Shown here: positions 55,746 to 64,000 of the stretch, one piece after another
How the letters are laid out: every line of letters starts with the position of its first letter
Numbering within the stretch: the first letter of the stretch is position 1
Source of the DNA: Arthrobacter gandavensis
Lineage (GTDB): Bacteria > Actinomycetota > Actinomycetes > Actinomycetales > Micrococcaceae
Direction: 5' to 3'
Assembly: GCF_015355785.1 (NCBI RefSeq)
Contig: NZ_JADKYW010000005.1
Coordinates: 62,001-126,000, forward strand
DNA length: 64,000 nt
Program-made: the position numbers and the translations under genes
The notes under the pieces: generated by a model
Database searches by the model: none
Told to the model about the DNA's origin: nothing
Seen by the model: only the letters and a program-made list of their open reading frames with translations

Positions 55746-55778
55746 AACCCCGCTGCCGTAACGGCAGCGGGGTTTTTT
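55746..55778 (+). terminator. Intrinsic terminator of tRNA-Arg
   Basis: A 13-bp stem AACCCCGCTGCCG/CGGCAGCGGGGTT (55746-55758 and 55762-55774) with a TAA loop and a T6 run ending at 55778. Confidence 0.92.
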
Positions 55779-55882
55779 GCGTCCGGGGTCCGTGCTGGAA
55801 ACGGACTGTGAGCCGGCGCGCTCAGGTGCCTGTCAGCATGACCGCGGAGTGGCATCCGGACGGTGCTGCCGGGCATGTCCGG

Positions 55883-56914
55883 CTAGCTTCTGAGCCGCGG
55901 AGCCCGGGGATGGACCGGGTATCCCTGCTGCACCCAGGCCGGCCGGTCCGCCCTTCCCCGGAAGACCCTGCGGTAGGCTGCCGGGCTGATGCCGACTGCC
56001 CGGTTGAAGTGGTGGCGCAGCAGCACGGCCTGCCCGAACCCGACGGCACGGGAAACCTCGTCTACGCTCATGCCGGTGTCTTCGAGAAGTTCCTGTGCTT
56101 TAAGCACCCGCTGCGCGTTGATCCAGGATCCCGGTGTTGTTCCGGTTTCGGCCTTCAAGCGGCGGGCAAAAGTGCGCTCTGACATGTGGGCCCGGGCTGC
56201 GAGCGCGCCGACTGAATGATCCTGCTCCAGGTTCGCGGCGATCCACACCAGGACCTCTGCCAGCGTGTCCCCCGCAGTCACGGACAACGGCCGGTCGATG
56301 TACTGGGCCTGCCCGCCGTCGCGGTGCGGGGGCACCACCATGTCCCGGGCGATGGCCGCAGCTGCCTTGGCTCCGAGTTCCTGCCGGACAAGGTGCAGCG
56401 AGGCGTCAATTCCTGCCGCTGTTCCCGCGCTAGAGAGAACGTTGCCGTCCTGGACGTAGAGTACGTCCTCGTTCACCTCGACGGACGGATACATCCTGGC
56501 CAGGAGTGCCGAGTTCCTCCAGTGGGTCGCGGCCTTCCGTCCGTCCAGGATGCCCGCTTCGGCGAGCGCGAAGGCACCCGTGCATACGGACATCACCCAG
56601 GCCGAGCGCGCGTGGGCGTTCCGCAGGGTTTCGAGGACGGCGGGCGGCAGCGGCTCGGGTCCGTCCGGCCAACGGCCGTAGGGCGCCATCACGACCAGGT
56701 CAGCGTCCGCGGCGGCTTCGAGTCCGTTGTCGACCTGGATTGCATAACCGGCGGAGGTCCGAACCGGGCCCGGCCGGTGGGTGACCATACGGAAATCGAA
56801 CCGCGGCACCCCTGTGCCCCTCGCGGAACGGTCGATTCCGAAGATCTCCGCTATCAGGCCCAGTTCAAACGGACCGGTGTTCTCCAGCGCTATCAGGGCG
56901 ACGCTCTTCAGCAT
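55883..56914 (-). CDS. GlxA-family AraC-type transcriptional regulator
   Basis: A 343-residue regulator with an N-terminal DJ-1/PfpI-like domain (about 1-190) and a C-terminal AraC helix-turn-helix pair (about 215-315). The PfpI nucleophile-elbow equivalent VMSVCTGAFALAEAG keeps the Cys. The HTH part has VGALAARAHMSERTFARRL and MSVDEVSRAVGFGQAVLLRHHFNRAVG. Members sense small molecules or metabolic state; the signal here is unknown. It is divergent from a small membrane-protein gene, with a TGGCAG/CTGCCA repeat between them that it may bind. Confidence 0.9.
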   Translation of the reverse strand: MLKSVALIALENTGPFELGLIAEIFGIDRSARGTGVPRFDFRMVTHRPGPVRTSAGYAIQVDNGLEAAADADLVVMAPYGRWPDGPEPLPPAVLETLRNAHARSAWVMSVCTGAFALAEAGILDGRKAATHWRNSALLARMYPSVEVNEDVLYVQDGNVLSSAGTAAGIDASLHLVRQELGAKAAAAIARDMVVPPHRDGGQAQYIDRPLSVTAGDTLAEVLVWIAANLEQDHSVGALAARAHMSERTFARRLKAETGTTPGSWINAQRVLKAQELLEDTGMSVDEVSRAVGFGQAVLLRHHFNRAVGISPAAYRRVFRGRADRPAWVQQGYPVHPRAPRLRS

Positions 56915-56924
56915 GGAGCGAGTA

Positions 56925-56959
56925 TGGCAGTTTTTCGACGCTAATGGTCATATCTGCCA
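56925..56959. promoter_or_regulatory. Possible operator between the regulator and the small membrane protein
   Basis: TGGCAG (56925-56930) and CTGCCA (56954-56959) form a spaced inverted repeat in the 81-bp AT-rich divergent gap. CATACT on the minus strand, 6 nt before the regulator ATG, is the likely -10 for the regulator, so binding here would overlap its promoter. Confidence 0.35.
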
Positions 56960-56995
56960 CTTATTTTTACCGCGGCCGGGGCGGAACCTGAAGGC

Positions 56996-57193
56996 ATGGA
57001 AATCTTTTTATCGCTGCTCGTTCTTGGTCTGCTGGCAGGCATCACCGTCGTGGTCCTGCTCGCCGTCCGGCATGACGGCCGGGGTCATCTTCCGCCGGTG
57101 CCCTCTGGCCACCCATGGCATGGCTATGCCCTCTGGGATGTCGGAGATCCGCGCGACGTGCCGTCGGAGCGCCCGTATTTCCCCCGCCACTAG
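56996..57193 (+). CDS. Small single-pass membrane protein, unknown
   Basis: A 65-residue protein: one N-terminal membrane helix (about 3-24, EIFLSLLVLGLLAGITVVVL) followed by a short His-, Pro- and Asp-rich tail. GAAGG precedes the ATG at normal distance. No family recognised. It is divergent from the GlxA-type regulator and may be its target; this is an inference from the shared intergenic region. Confidence 0.6.
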   Translation: MEIFLSLLVLGLLAGITVVVLLAVRHDGRGHLPPVPSGHPWHGYALWDVGDPRDVPSERPYFPRH

Positions 57194-57252
57194 GACCTGG
57201 GCACCCCCGCCAGGGGCATCTTCCCCGGAGAAGCCGGGGCCGCCCCGTTCGC

Positions 57253-57888
57253 TCACCGGAGCGTCCTGCCCACCGGGGCGGTCCCCGGGACGCGGTGCGC
57301 GTACAGATCCCGGAGCAGGGCCACTTCGGCCAGGTGGTGTATTAGTTCCCGGTGGATATGGAGCACGAGTGCAGCCATCGGTGCTTCAGCCCATCCCCCT
57401 TCCGCCGGTCCCACCGGCCAGGCCAGCTCGTCCTCTGACAGGGCAGAAATGTGGCTGATCCACCTCTCGTAGTATTCGTCCAGCAGGGCAAGGGCCGTGG
57501 CGGCGCTCCCGGGGTAGTCAAAGTTCACGGAATCCGCGGGCGGACCGCCGAAGTGGGCCGCGTTCCGCTGCCCCAGGACTCCCGCGAGGAGATGGGACAG
57601 GCGCCACGCGATGGTGGTGACCGGGGCGGGATCCGGTTCGGGATAGGCCCAGTCGCAGGTGTAGTCCCCGGCTCCGGCCTGGACGGGGGCGTTGCCGGTT
57701 CCCCTGGGCCGAATATTCCAGCACCCCTGGACGGGTTCCCAGAAGTACTCCTCATCCGTCAGCCCGTCCAGCCGCGGCCTGGCCTGGTTCTCCCAATGCC
57801 ATCGAAGCTGGTCCGCCAGTTCTGCTGCCCAGTCCAGTGCCGGACGTACTGGTCTGCCGTGGACAGGTGGTTCAGTGGGTTCCGTCAT
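57253..57888 (-). CDS. DinB-like protein
   Basis: A 211-residue soluble helical protein of the DinB/YfiT four-helix-bundle superfamily, whose members often use three His to bind a metal and act in thiol-dependent chemistry. Candidate ligands are His in WRLSHLLAG and in LHIHRELIHHLAEVALLRDLY near the C-terminus. It opens LDWAAELADQLRWHWENQARPRL and has YFWEPVQGCWNIRP. Actual substrate unknown. It is divergent from the WYL regulator with 104 nt between the starts, which suggests it may be under that regulator. Confidence 0.83.
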   Translation of the reverse strand: MTEPTEPPVHGRPVRPALDWAAELADQLRWHWENQARPRLDGLTDEEYFWEPVQGCWNIRPRGTGNAPVQAGAGDYTCDWAYPEPDPAPVTTIAWRLSHLLAGVLGQRNAAHFGGPPADSVNFDYPGSAATALALLDEYYERWISHISALSEDELAWPVGPAEGGWAEAPMAALVLHIHRELIHHLAEVALLRDLYAHRVPGTAPVGRTLR

Positions 57889-57979
57889 GGCTGCTCCTCC
57901 GGGCAGGTGAGCGCTGCTTCATGGATCAGTGCACCCAGAATACTTTTAATCCAGGACAGCTTCTGTCCGCATCCCCGAG

Positions 57980-57985
57980 TAGCTT
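57980..57985 (+). promoter_or_regulatory. Putative -10 element of the WYL regulator
   Basis: TAGCTT followed by 7 nt (TGGGAAC) and the ATG at 57993. The longer open frame from 57837 is therefore not used. Confidence 0.4.
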
Positions 57986-57992
57986 TGGGAAC

Positions 57993-59045
57993 ATGCTTGA
58001 GACATCGGCACGGCTGCTGCATCTGCTCTCCCTGCTGCAGCTGCGCAGGGAATGGACCGGCGCTGCCCTGGCCGAACGGATGTCGGTCACGGAACGAACC
58101 GTGCGCCGGGACATCGGCAAACTGCGCAGCCTCGGCTATCCCATCTCCGCCTCCCCCGGAATTGCCGGCGGCTACCAGCTGGGCGCCGGCGCCCAGCTGC
58201 CTCCCCTGCTCCTGGATGACGAAGAAGCGCTCGCCGTCGCCCTCGGGCTGACGGCGGTGGCTTCCGGTCCCGTGTCCGGGATCGGAGAGGCCTCCGTACG
58301 CGCCCTGGTAAAGCTGGAGCAGGTTCTTCCCGGCCGGCTGCGGCCCAAATTCTCCGCGCTGCGCCAGTCGGTGAGCGTCATGGCCGGCGCATCGGCGGCA
58401 GCATCAGCGGTGAATCCTGACGTCCTCACTGCCTTCTCCACGGCCATCTCGGAGCGACGCACCGCCGCCTTCCGCTATCAGGCGCTGGAGGCTGCCGAGG
58501 GACGGCGCATCGTGGAGCCGTACAAACTGGTCAGCACCGGCAGGCGCTGGTACCTGGTGGCGTGGTGCACCGAACGCCTGGACTGGCGGACCTTCCGGGT
58601 GGACCGCTGCCAGTCTGTCCCGGTGCTCCGCGAGCGCTTCACTCCCCGCCCGCTTCCGGCCAAGGACCTCGCCGCGTACGTGCAGGCCGCAATTACCCGC
58701 AGCCCCTACCAGTACGACGTCGTCATCCGCATTGCGGCCCCGCTCGCCTCGGTGGCTGAACAGGTTCCCGCCGAAGTAGCCGTGCTGGAGGCTGACGGGC
58801 CCGGGCACACCGTCCTGCGCAGCGGCTGGGACTCCCTGGACCAGCCGCTGGTCCGTATGGCCGGCATGGGAGTGGAGTTCGAGATCCTGGCGCCGGAGGA
58901 GATGCGGGAGCGCGCCCGCACGGCGGCGGGGCGGCTGGCCCGCGCCGCCGGCCCCCTCCCGCCGGCGCAGGGCGCCGCTCCCTCGCCCGCCGCCCGGCCT
59001 GCCCCCGCGGTCCACCGCAAGCAGGCGCTTCCTCCCACGCACTAG
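57993..59045 (+). CDS. HTH and WYL-domain transcriptional regulator
   Basis: A 350-residue regulator. The N-terminal DeoR/HTH_11 winged helix (about 1-60) includes WTGALAERMSVTERTVRRDI-type sequence, and the WYL domain (about 140-225) contains RIVEPYKLVSTGRRWYLVAWC, where the name motif is W-Y-L, then DWRTFRVDR. A WCX-like C-terminal part follows, then a Pro/Ala-rich tail of about 35 residues. WYL regulators bind ligands, often nucleic acids or nucleotides, and commonly control the adjacent divergent gene, here the DinB-like protein. Confidence 0.88.
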   Translation: MLETSARLLHLLSLLQLRREWTGAALAERMSVTERTVRRDIGKLRSLGYPISASPGIAGGYQLGAGAQLPPLLLDDEEALAVALGLTAVASGPVSGIGEASVRALVKLEQVLPGRLRPKFSALRQSVSVMAGASAAASAVNPDVLTAFSTAISERRTAAFRYQALEAAEGRRIVEPYKLVSTGRRWYLVAWCTERLDWRTFRVDRCQSVPVLRERFTPRPLPAKDLAAYVQAAITRSPYQYDVVIRIAAPLASVAEQVPAEVAVLEADGPGHTVLRSGWDSLDQPLVRMAGMGVEFEILAPEEMRERARTAAGRLARAAGPLPPAQGAAPSPAARPAPAVHRKQALPPTH

Positions 59046-59058
59046 ACTGGTGCCAACT

Positions 59059-62000
59059 ATGGCACTGACAATCTCCTATCCCCCGCAGCTCCCTGTCTCG
59101 GAACGCCGCGAAGACATCATGGCCGCCATTGCAGCCAACCAGGTCACCGTAATCGCCGGTGCCACCGGATCGGGCAAGACCACTCAGATTCCCAAGATGT
59201 GCCTGGAGCTGGGCCTGGCCGAGAAAGGCCTGATCGGCCACACGCAGCCCCGGCGGCTGGCGGCCCGGACAGTCGCGGAACGCATCGCGGAGGAGCTCGA
59301 TGTCGAGATCGGCGCCGAGGTGGGGTTCCAGGTCCGGTTCACGGGGGAAACCAGCCGGGACACCAAGGTCAAGCTCATGACCGACGGCATCCTGCTCGCT
59401 GAGATCCAGCATGACCGCAAGCTGAAGAAGTACAGCACGATCATCATCGACGAGGCGCACGAACGCAGCCTCAACATCGACTTCATTCTTGGGTACCTGA
59501 AGCGGCTGCTGCCCGAACGTCCGGATCTGAAGATCATCATCACATCAGCGACGATCGATCCGGAGCGGTTTGCCCGCCACTTCGCGGCGCCGGACGGCAC
59601 CCCTGCTCCGGTGATTGAGGTCTCCGGACGCACCTTCCCGGTTGAAATCCGCTACCGTCCGCTGAACCAGCCCGCGCTGGGCTCAGGCGAGGATGAGGAC
59701 GACGAGCTCGAGGAAGACCGCGACCCGCTGGACGCTGTCTGCGACGCCGTCGATGAGCTCTCCCGTGAGGCTCCCGGGGACATCCTGATCTTCTTCTCCG
59801 GCGAACGGGAAATCCGCGACGCCGCGGATGCCCTGCGCGGCACGGTCACCCGCAATTCCCGCCTCGCCAACACAGAGATCCTGCCGCTGTACGCCAGGCT
59901 GTCCCTGGCCGAGCAGCACCGGGTGTTCTCCCCCGGCAGGCACCGGCGGATTGTGCTGGCCACCAACGTCGCCGAAACGTCCCTGACCGTGCCGGGCATC
60001 AAGTACGTCATTGACACCGGCACCGCCCGCATCTCGCGCTACTCGCACCGCACCAAGGTGCAGCGCCTGCCCATCGAGCGGATCTCCCAGGCTTCAGCGA
60101 ACCAGCGTTCCGGGCGCTGCGGGCGAGTCTCGGACGGCATCGCCATCCGCCTCTACTCCGAAGAAGACTTCGAAGCCCGGCCCGAGTTCACAGATCCGGA
60201 AATCCTGCGGACCAACCTTGCCGCCGTCATCCTCCAGATGGCCGCCATGGGCGTGGCCCAGGGACCGAAGGACGTTGCTGATTTCCCGTTCGTGCAGCCG
60301 CCGGATCCAAAGGCAGTCAACGACGGCGCACTGCTGCTCCGCGAGCTTGGTGCGCTGGCCCCCAAGGGCGGGATCACCGCCGTCGGGCGCAAGCTTGCCC
60401 AGCTGCCTGTGGACCCCCGGCTCGGCCGCATGATCGTGGAGGCCGGCCAGCGCGGCTGTGTCCGCGAGGTCATGGTCCTGGCCGCCGCGCTGACCATCCA
60501 GGACCCGCGTGAGCGGCCGTCCAAGGATGATCCGGCACGCGCGCAGAAGGCCGCCGAGCTGCACAAGCGGTTTGTTGACGAGAACTCGGACTTCACCGGC
60601 TTCCTGAACCTGTGGCGTTACGTCCAGGAGAAGCAGAAGGAGCTCTCCTCCTCCCAGTTCCGCAAACTGTGCAAGAACGAGTTCCTGAACTTCCTGCGTA
60701 TCCGTGAATGGCAGGACCTCTTTGCCCAGCTCCGCCAGCTGGCCAAGCCGCTGGGCATCACCCTCTCCCCGGGCGACGTGGATCCGGTCGGCAAGGAGAA
60801 GGACGTCCACACCTCCCTGCTCTCCGGACTGCTGAGCCACATCGGTCTCTATGACCAGCGCAAGCGCGAGTACGCCGGCGCCCGCGGCACCCGGTTTGCG
60901 GTGTTCCCCGGATCCGCGCTGTTCAAGAAATCTCCTGACTGGGTCATGGCTGCCGAGTTGGTGGAAACATCCCGGCTCTGGGCCCGGATCGCCGCGAAGT
61001 TTGATCCGCTGTGGGTGGAGGAAGTGGCCCCGCACCTGATCAAGCGCACCTACAGCGAACCGCACTGGTCCAAGCGCAACGGCTCGGTCATGGCCTATGA
61101 AAAGGTCACTCTCTACGGTGTGCCGGTCATTCCGCGCCGCAGCGTGAACTACGGCCGGATCGATCCGGTACTTTCCCGCGAGATGTTCATCCGGCATGCC
61201 CTGGTGGAAGGTGACTGGCGCACGCACCACAAGTTCTTCCACCGCAACCAGGCGCTGCTCGCGGAGGTCGAGGAGCTGGAGACGCGGGTGCGCCGCCGCG
61301 GCCTGCGGGTGGATGACGAGACGCTCTTTGAGTTCTACGATGAGCGCGTTGGCTCCGAGGTTGTCTCCGAACGGCACTTCGACAAGTGGTGGAAGCATGC
61401 CCGGCATGAAGACCCCAAGCTGCTGGACTTCGATCCGGATGCGCTGCGCACGGACGACGCAGCCGGCCTGGATGAGACGGAGTTCCCCAAGTCCTTCCGC
61501 TACGCGGACTTCGACCTGCCGCTCTCCTACGAATTCACTCCGGGTGTTCCCGGGGCCAACGACGGCGTCACCGTGGAAGTTCCGGTCCTGTTCCTGAACC
61601 AGCTGGATCCCGAACCGTTCCGCTGGCAAATTCCGGGCCTGCGCGCCGAGCTGATCACCGCCCTGATCAAGTCGCTGCCTAAGGCCGTGCGGAAAAACTT
61701 CATTCCGGCACCCGACGTGGCTCGTGCCGCGGCGGAGGCTTTGGCGGCTGACTTCGACCCGGCGTCGGATCCCCTGGAACCGTCGCTGGAACTGGCCCTG
61801 CGCCGGCTGAAGGGACATATCATTCCGCCCGGTTCGTGGAACTGGGAGGCCATCCCGGAACACCTGCGCATGCGGTTCACCATAGTTGATTCATCCGGAC
61901 GGGTTCTCGATGAAGGCAAGGACCTTGCCGCCCTGCAGGAGTCCCTGGCCCCGGCCACCCGCCGGGCGATTGCCGAGTCGCTCGGGGCGACGCCGGGAAC

Positions 62001-62958
62001 GGTCAAACCCGCGCCGACGGCGGCCAAGGGCAAGCAGGCACGTGCTGCCGGCGCTTCGCCGAACGGGCAGTCGGCGTCTTCGTCCTTCCATGAGGAAACC
62101 GGCCTCACGGAATGGACCGTGGGCACCATCGAGCGGCGGATTGACACGCTGGTTGCCGGGCACACCGTCACCGGATATCCCTCGCTGGTGGATGAAGGCT
62201 CCACCGCCGGCCTGCGGGTCTTCCAAAGTGCTGCCGAACAGGAAGCCGCCATGCGCGGCGGGGTGATCCGGCTGCTGGCGCTGCGTGTGCCGAGTCCGGC
62301 GAAGTATGTGCTGGAGCACCTGAGCAATGCCGAGAAGCTCACATTCAGCCAGAACCCGCACGGCAGCGTGGCCGCGCTGATCCAGGACTGCACGCTCGCC
62401 GCGATCGACAAGCTCACTCCGGAGGCCCTGCCTTGGACGCGTGCCGAATTCGACGAGCTGTATGAGAAGGTCCGCGCCGATCTGATCGACACGGTGTTCA
62501 CCGTGACGGCGATCGTGGAGAAGGTCCTCTCCAGCACCCGCCGCGTCCAGAAGCAGCTCAAGGGCACCACATCGCTGGCGCTCATCTCAGCACTCAATGA
62601 CATCCGTGCCCAGCTTGAACAGCTGGTCTATCCCGGTTTCGTTGCACGCACCGGCTACGCGCAGCTGGCGCAGCTGCCGCGCTACCTGGCTGGCATCGAG
62701 CGGAGGCTGGAGAAACTGCCCACGAATGTGCAGCGGGATTCGCTGAGCACGGCCGTGGTGCAGGGGCTCGAAGATGATTACGACGACGCCGTCGCATCCT
62801 TGGTGCCCGGGCGCGGCACCCCGCCCGCCCTGGCTGAGGTGCGCTGGATGATCGAGGAGCTGCGCATCAGTTTCTTCGCCCAGGAACTGGGAACGGCCCG
62901 GTCTGTTTCGGAGAAACGGATCCGGGCCGCCCTGAACCAGGCGCTGGCTCCGGCATAG
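59059..62958 (+). CDS. hrpA: ATP-dependent RNA helicase HrpA
   Basis: A 1299-residue DEAH/RHA helicase linked in E. coli to mRNA processing and stalled-ribosome rescue. Motif I GATGSGKTT is at 34-42, DEAH at 131-134 and SAT at 163-165. Motif VI is QASANQRSGRCGRV. The HA2 and OB regions follow, and a C-terminal DUF3418 region covers roughly the last 600 residues. A Glu/Asp-rich insert lies near 215-225 (EDEDDELEEDRD). Start: ATG 59059, with a GTG 9 nt upstream also in frame; TAGACT at 59043-59048 is a -10 candidate. Starts 13 nt after the WYL gene. Confidence 0.95.
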   Translation: MALTISYPPQLPVSERREDIMAAIAANQVTVIAGATGSGKTTQIPKMCLELGLAEKGLIGHTQPRRLAARTVAERIAEELDVEIGAEVGFQVRFTGETSRDTKVKLMTDGILLAEIQHDRKLKKYSTIIIDEAHERSLNIDFILGYLKRLLPERPDLKIIITSATIDPERFARHFAAPDGTPAPVIEVSGRTFPVEIRYRPLNQPALGSGEDEDDELEEDRDPLDAVCDAVDELSREAPGDILIFFSGEREIRDAADALRGTVTRNSRLANTEILPLYARLSLAEQHRVFSPGRHRRIVLATNVAETSLTVPGIKYVIDTGTARISRYSHRTKVQRLPIERISQASANQRSGRCGRVSDGIAIRLYSEEDFEARPEFTDPEILRTNLAAVILQMAAMGVAQGPKDVADFPFVQPPDPKAVNDGALLLRELGALAPKGGITAVGRKLAQLPVDPRLGRMIVEAGQRGCVREVMVLAAALTIQDPRERPSKDDPARAQKAAELHKRFVDENSDFTGFLNLWRYVQEKQKELSSSQFRKLCKNEFLNFLRIREWQDLFAQLRQLAKPLGITLSPGDVDPVGKEKDVHTSLLSGLLSHIGLYDQRKREYAGARGTRFAVFPGSALFKKSPDWVMAAELVETSRLWARIAAKFDPLWVEEVAPHLIKRTYSEPHWSKRNGSVMAYEKVTLYGVPVIPRRSVNYGRIDPVLSREMFIRHALVEGDWRTHHKFFHRNQALLAEVEELETRVRRRGLRVDDETLFEFYDERVGSEVVSERHFDKWWKHARHEDPKLLDFDPDALRTDDAAGLDETEFPKSFRYADFDLPLSYEFTPGVPGANDGVTVEVPVLFLNQLDPEPFRWQIPGLRAELITALIKSLPKAVRKNFIPAPDVARAAAEALAADFDPASDPLEPSLELALRRLKGHIIPPGSWNWEAIPEHLRMRFTIVDSSGRVLDEGKDLAALQESLAPATRRAIAESLGATPGTVKPAPTAAKGKQARAAGASPNGQSASSSFHEETGLTEWTVGTIERRIDTLVAGHTVTGYPSLVDEGSTAGLRVFQSAAEQEAAMRGGVIRLLALRVPSPAKYVLEHLSNAEKLTFSQNPHGSVAALIQDCTLAAIDKLTPEALPWTRAEFDELYEKVRADLIDTVFTVTAIVEKVLSSTRRVQKQLKGTTSLALISALNDIRAQLEQLVYPGFVARTGYAQLAQLPRYLAGIERRLEKLPTNVQRDSLSTAVVQGLEDDYDDAVASLVPGRGTPPALAEVRWMIEELRISFFAQELGTARSVSEKRIRAALNQALAPA

Positions 62959-62972
62959 CTTCCTGCCGGAGC
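62947..62972. terminator. Inverted repeat around the hrpA stop
   Basis: GCTCCGGCA (62947-62955) pairs perfectly with TGCCGGAGC (62964-62972). The loop contains the TAG stop of hrpA. It lies between hrpA and the convergent HIT gene. No T tract. Confidence 0.45.
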
Positions 62973-62988
62973 TATGGTTCTGTCCGGC

Positions 62989-63417
62989 CTATGCCTCCGG
63001 AACGAACTTGCCGTGGCCGGCAGCCCGCAGGCCTTCCCGGAGCTTCTCGGCGTTTGCTTCCATCCTGTCCTGGTCCGGGTTGGTGTCCGCGCGGCTGAAG
63101 TCGAAGTCCTGCAGCGAGTTGGCGGGCCAGACGTGGATGTGCAGGTGGTCGATTTCAAACCCGGCAATGGTCAGTCCGGCACGCTCGGCGCCGAAGACAT
63201 CTACCTGGACCTGGCCGATGGCCTGGGCGACGGCTGTCATCTTCGCCAATAGCTCCGCCGGTGCGTCCGTCCACTTGTCGATTTCCTGGCGCGGGACCAC
63301 CAGGGTGTGCCCGTCGGCGAGGGGGCCGATGCTCAGGAAGGCAACGACGTCGTCATCCTTCCAGACGAAGCGGCCGGGGATTTCACCCTCGATGATCCTG
63401 GTGAAAAGCGTGGTCAT
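62989..63417 (-). CDS. HIT family protein (histidine triad nucleotide hydrolase)
   Basis: A 142-residue protein of the histidine-triad superfamily. The active site is DHLHIHVWP (H-x-H-x-H), preceded by GFEI. The N-terminal part has LFTRIIEGEIPGRFVW and GHTLVVPRQEID as in HinT-type enzymes. It would hydrolyse nucleoside phosphoramidates or similar adenylates. The ATG at 63417 has AAGGAG 5 nt upstream; the longer open frame is unsupported. It follows the rhodanese gene by 94 nt on the same strand. Confidence 0.92.
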   Translation of the reverse strand: MTTLFTRIIEGEIPGRFVWKDDDVVAFLSIGPLADGHTLVVPRQEIDKWTDAPAELLAKMTAVAQAIGQVQVDVFGAERAGLTIAGFEIDHLHIHVWPANSLQDFDFSRADTNPDQDRMEANAEKLREGLRAAGHGKFVPEA

Positions 63418-63511
63418 GCGTTCTCCTTGCTCGGGCTGCTGGCGGTCCCCGTCCGGCAGCTTCAGGCGCAGCGGGGGCGGAACGGGACGGCCGGTAAACA
63501 TGGCTTTGACG

Positions 63512-64000
63512 CTACCCGTCTGCGGCGCCGGTTGCCACCGGCTGTCCGGGTGTGGAGGACCACTGCGACCACGAGCCGGGATAGAGGGCAGCGTCGATTC
63601 CGGCCAGAGCCAGCGCTGCCACCTGTGCCGAGGCGTAAATGCCGGAGCCGCAGTACGTGCCCACCGGTCCCGGGCTGTCCACTCCGGCGGCCTCAAAGCG
63701 CTGCCTGAGTTCCCGGGCGGGCAGGTAGCGTCCGTTGGCGTCCAGGTTTCCTGCAGCGGGGATGTTGATGGCGCCTGGGATGTGCCCTGCCTGCGGGTCG
63801 ACGGGTTCGTTCTCCCCGCGGAAGCGTTCGGGCGCCCGCGCGTCGATGAGCACACCTTCGGCTGCAAGCTGCGGCGCTGCTGCCATGTCCAGGACCGGCA
63901 TATGCCCCCAGGACAGGCTTACTGCTCCGGGTACGGGGGTGATCTGGCCCGTCTCCAGCGGTCCGCCGTCGGCCTGCCAGGCCCTCAGTCCGCCGTCGAG
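63512..64000 (-). CDS. Sulfurtransferase with rhodanese domains (runs off right edge)
   Basis: The visible 162 residues include the end of one rhodanese domain (LDGGLRAWQADGGPLETG) and a complete second one. The active-site loop is TYCGSGIYASA, with Cys as the sulfur carrier, as in thiosulfate and 3-mercaptopyruvate sulfurtransferases. The substrate loop C-G-S-G-x-x-A is nearer the mercaptopyruvate type than the C-R-K-G-V-T thiosulfate type. The frame is open to the window edge, so the true start is outside; an internal ATG at 63901 is not the start. Confidence 0.9.
   Translation of the reverse strand, partial: LDGGLRAWQADGGPLETGQITPVPGAVSLSWGHMPVLDMAAAPQLAAEGVLIDARAPERFRGENEPVDPQAGHIPGAINIPAAGNLDANGRYLPARELRQRFEAAGVDSPGPVGTYCGSGIYASAQVAALALAGIDAALYPGSWSQWSSTPGQPVATGAADG

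Noticed and set aside
55657-55880. tRNA-Arg as an integration site
   Set aside because: No integrase, no repeat of the tRNA 3' end that I can see, and no shift in gene type downstream.

Overview
The window is about 64 kb of GC-rich chromosomal DNA from an actinobacterium, most likely a member of the Micrococcaceae close to Arthrobacter. This rests on high GC, frequent GTG and TTG starts, typical actinobacterial families (NucS/EndoMS, DUF2017, DUF2550, DUF3039, a Rho factor with a long disordered insert) and gene order. From argS through lysA-hom-thrC-thrB, rho, prfA-prmC, a wecA-like gene, atpI-atpB...atpC, DUF2550, murA, nucS, a thioredoxin/TPR gene, pncB, clpS, DUF2017, murI, an MBL-fold gene, rph and rdgB, the order follows what I recall of Mycobacterium tuberculosis Rv1292-Rv1341. 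It is core chromosome; I see no phage, insertion sequence, integrase or CRISPR array.

Layout. 1-6.7 kb: SbcCD nuclease (SbcC cut by the left edge), an unusual aquaporin-like channel, a lone ADP-ribosylglycohydrolase, an exonuclease-BRCT fusion and a DedA protein. 6-12.4 kb: rdgB-rph-MBL-murI and DUF2017-clpS on the minus strand, facing pncB-pncA (NAD salvage). 12.4-23 kb: SF2 helicase, MFS exporter, DUF3039, an ABC exporter, a thioredoxin-fold/TPR chaperone-like protein, an odd membrane protein and an AI-2E-type permease. 23-26 kb: nucS, a cold-shock gene with a structured leader, and murA with Asp in place of the catalytic Cys. 26-34.4 kb: the complete F1Fo ATP synthase operon. 34.5-40.5 kb: a surface-polysaccharide set (WecA-like, CapD-like, two GT2 transferases, an epimerase-like protein) placed inside the conserved block. 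40.5-52.5 kb: translation release genes, rho, the aspartate-family amino acid genes and argS. 52.6-55.6 kb: a three-gene flavin electron-transfer cassette (FMN-binding lipoprotein, ApbE, NqrB/RnfD-like membrane domain fused to a ferredoxin-reductase-like domain). 55.6-64 kb: tRNA-Arg(CCG), a GlxA-type regulator, a small membrane protein, DinB-like and WYL proteins, HrpA helicase, a HIT protein and a rhodanese (cut by the right edge).

Expression signals. At least eleven genes have a TANNNT -10 hexamer ending 6 or 7 nt before the start codon, so their mRNAs are probably leaderless. Only two classical hairpin-plus-T-tract terminators are visible (after the cold-shock gene and after the tRNA). 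Most other gene ends carry long GC-rich inverted repeats without a T tract, often between convergent genes and sometimes overlapping the stop codons. The observations most worth following are the flavinylation cassette with its non-canonical acceptor site, the aquaporin lacking the first NPA motif, the glycohydrolase with an altered metal-binding motif, and the membrane protein with a second signal-peptide-like segment in its middle.
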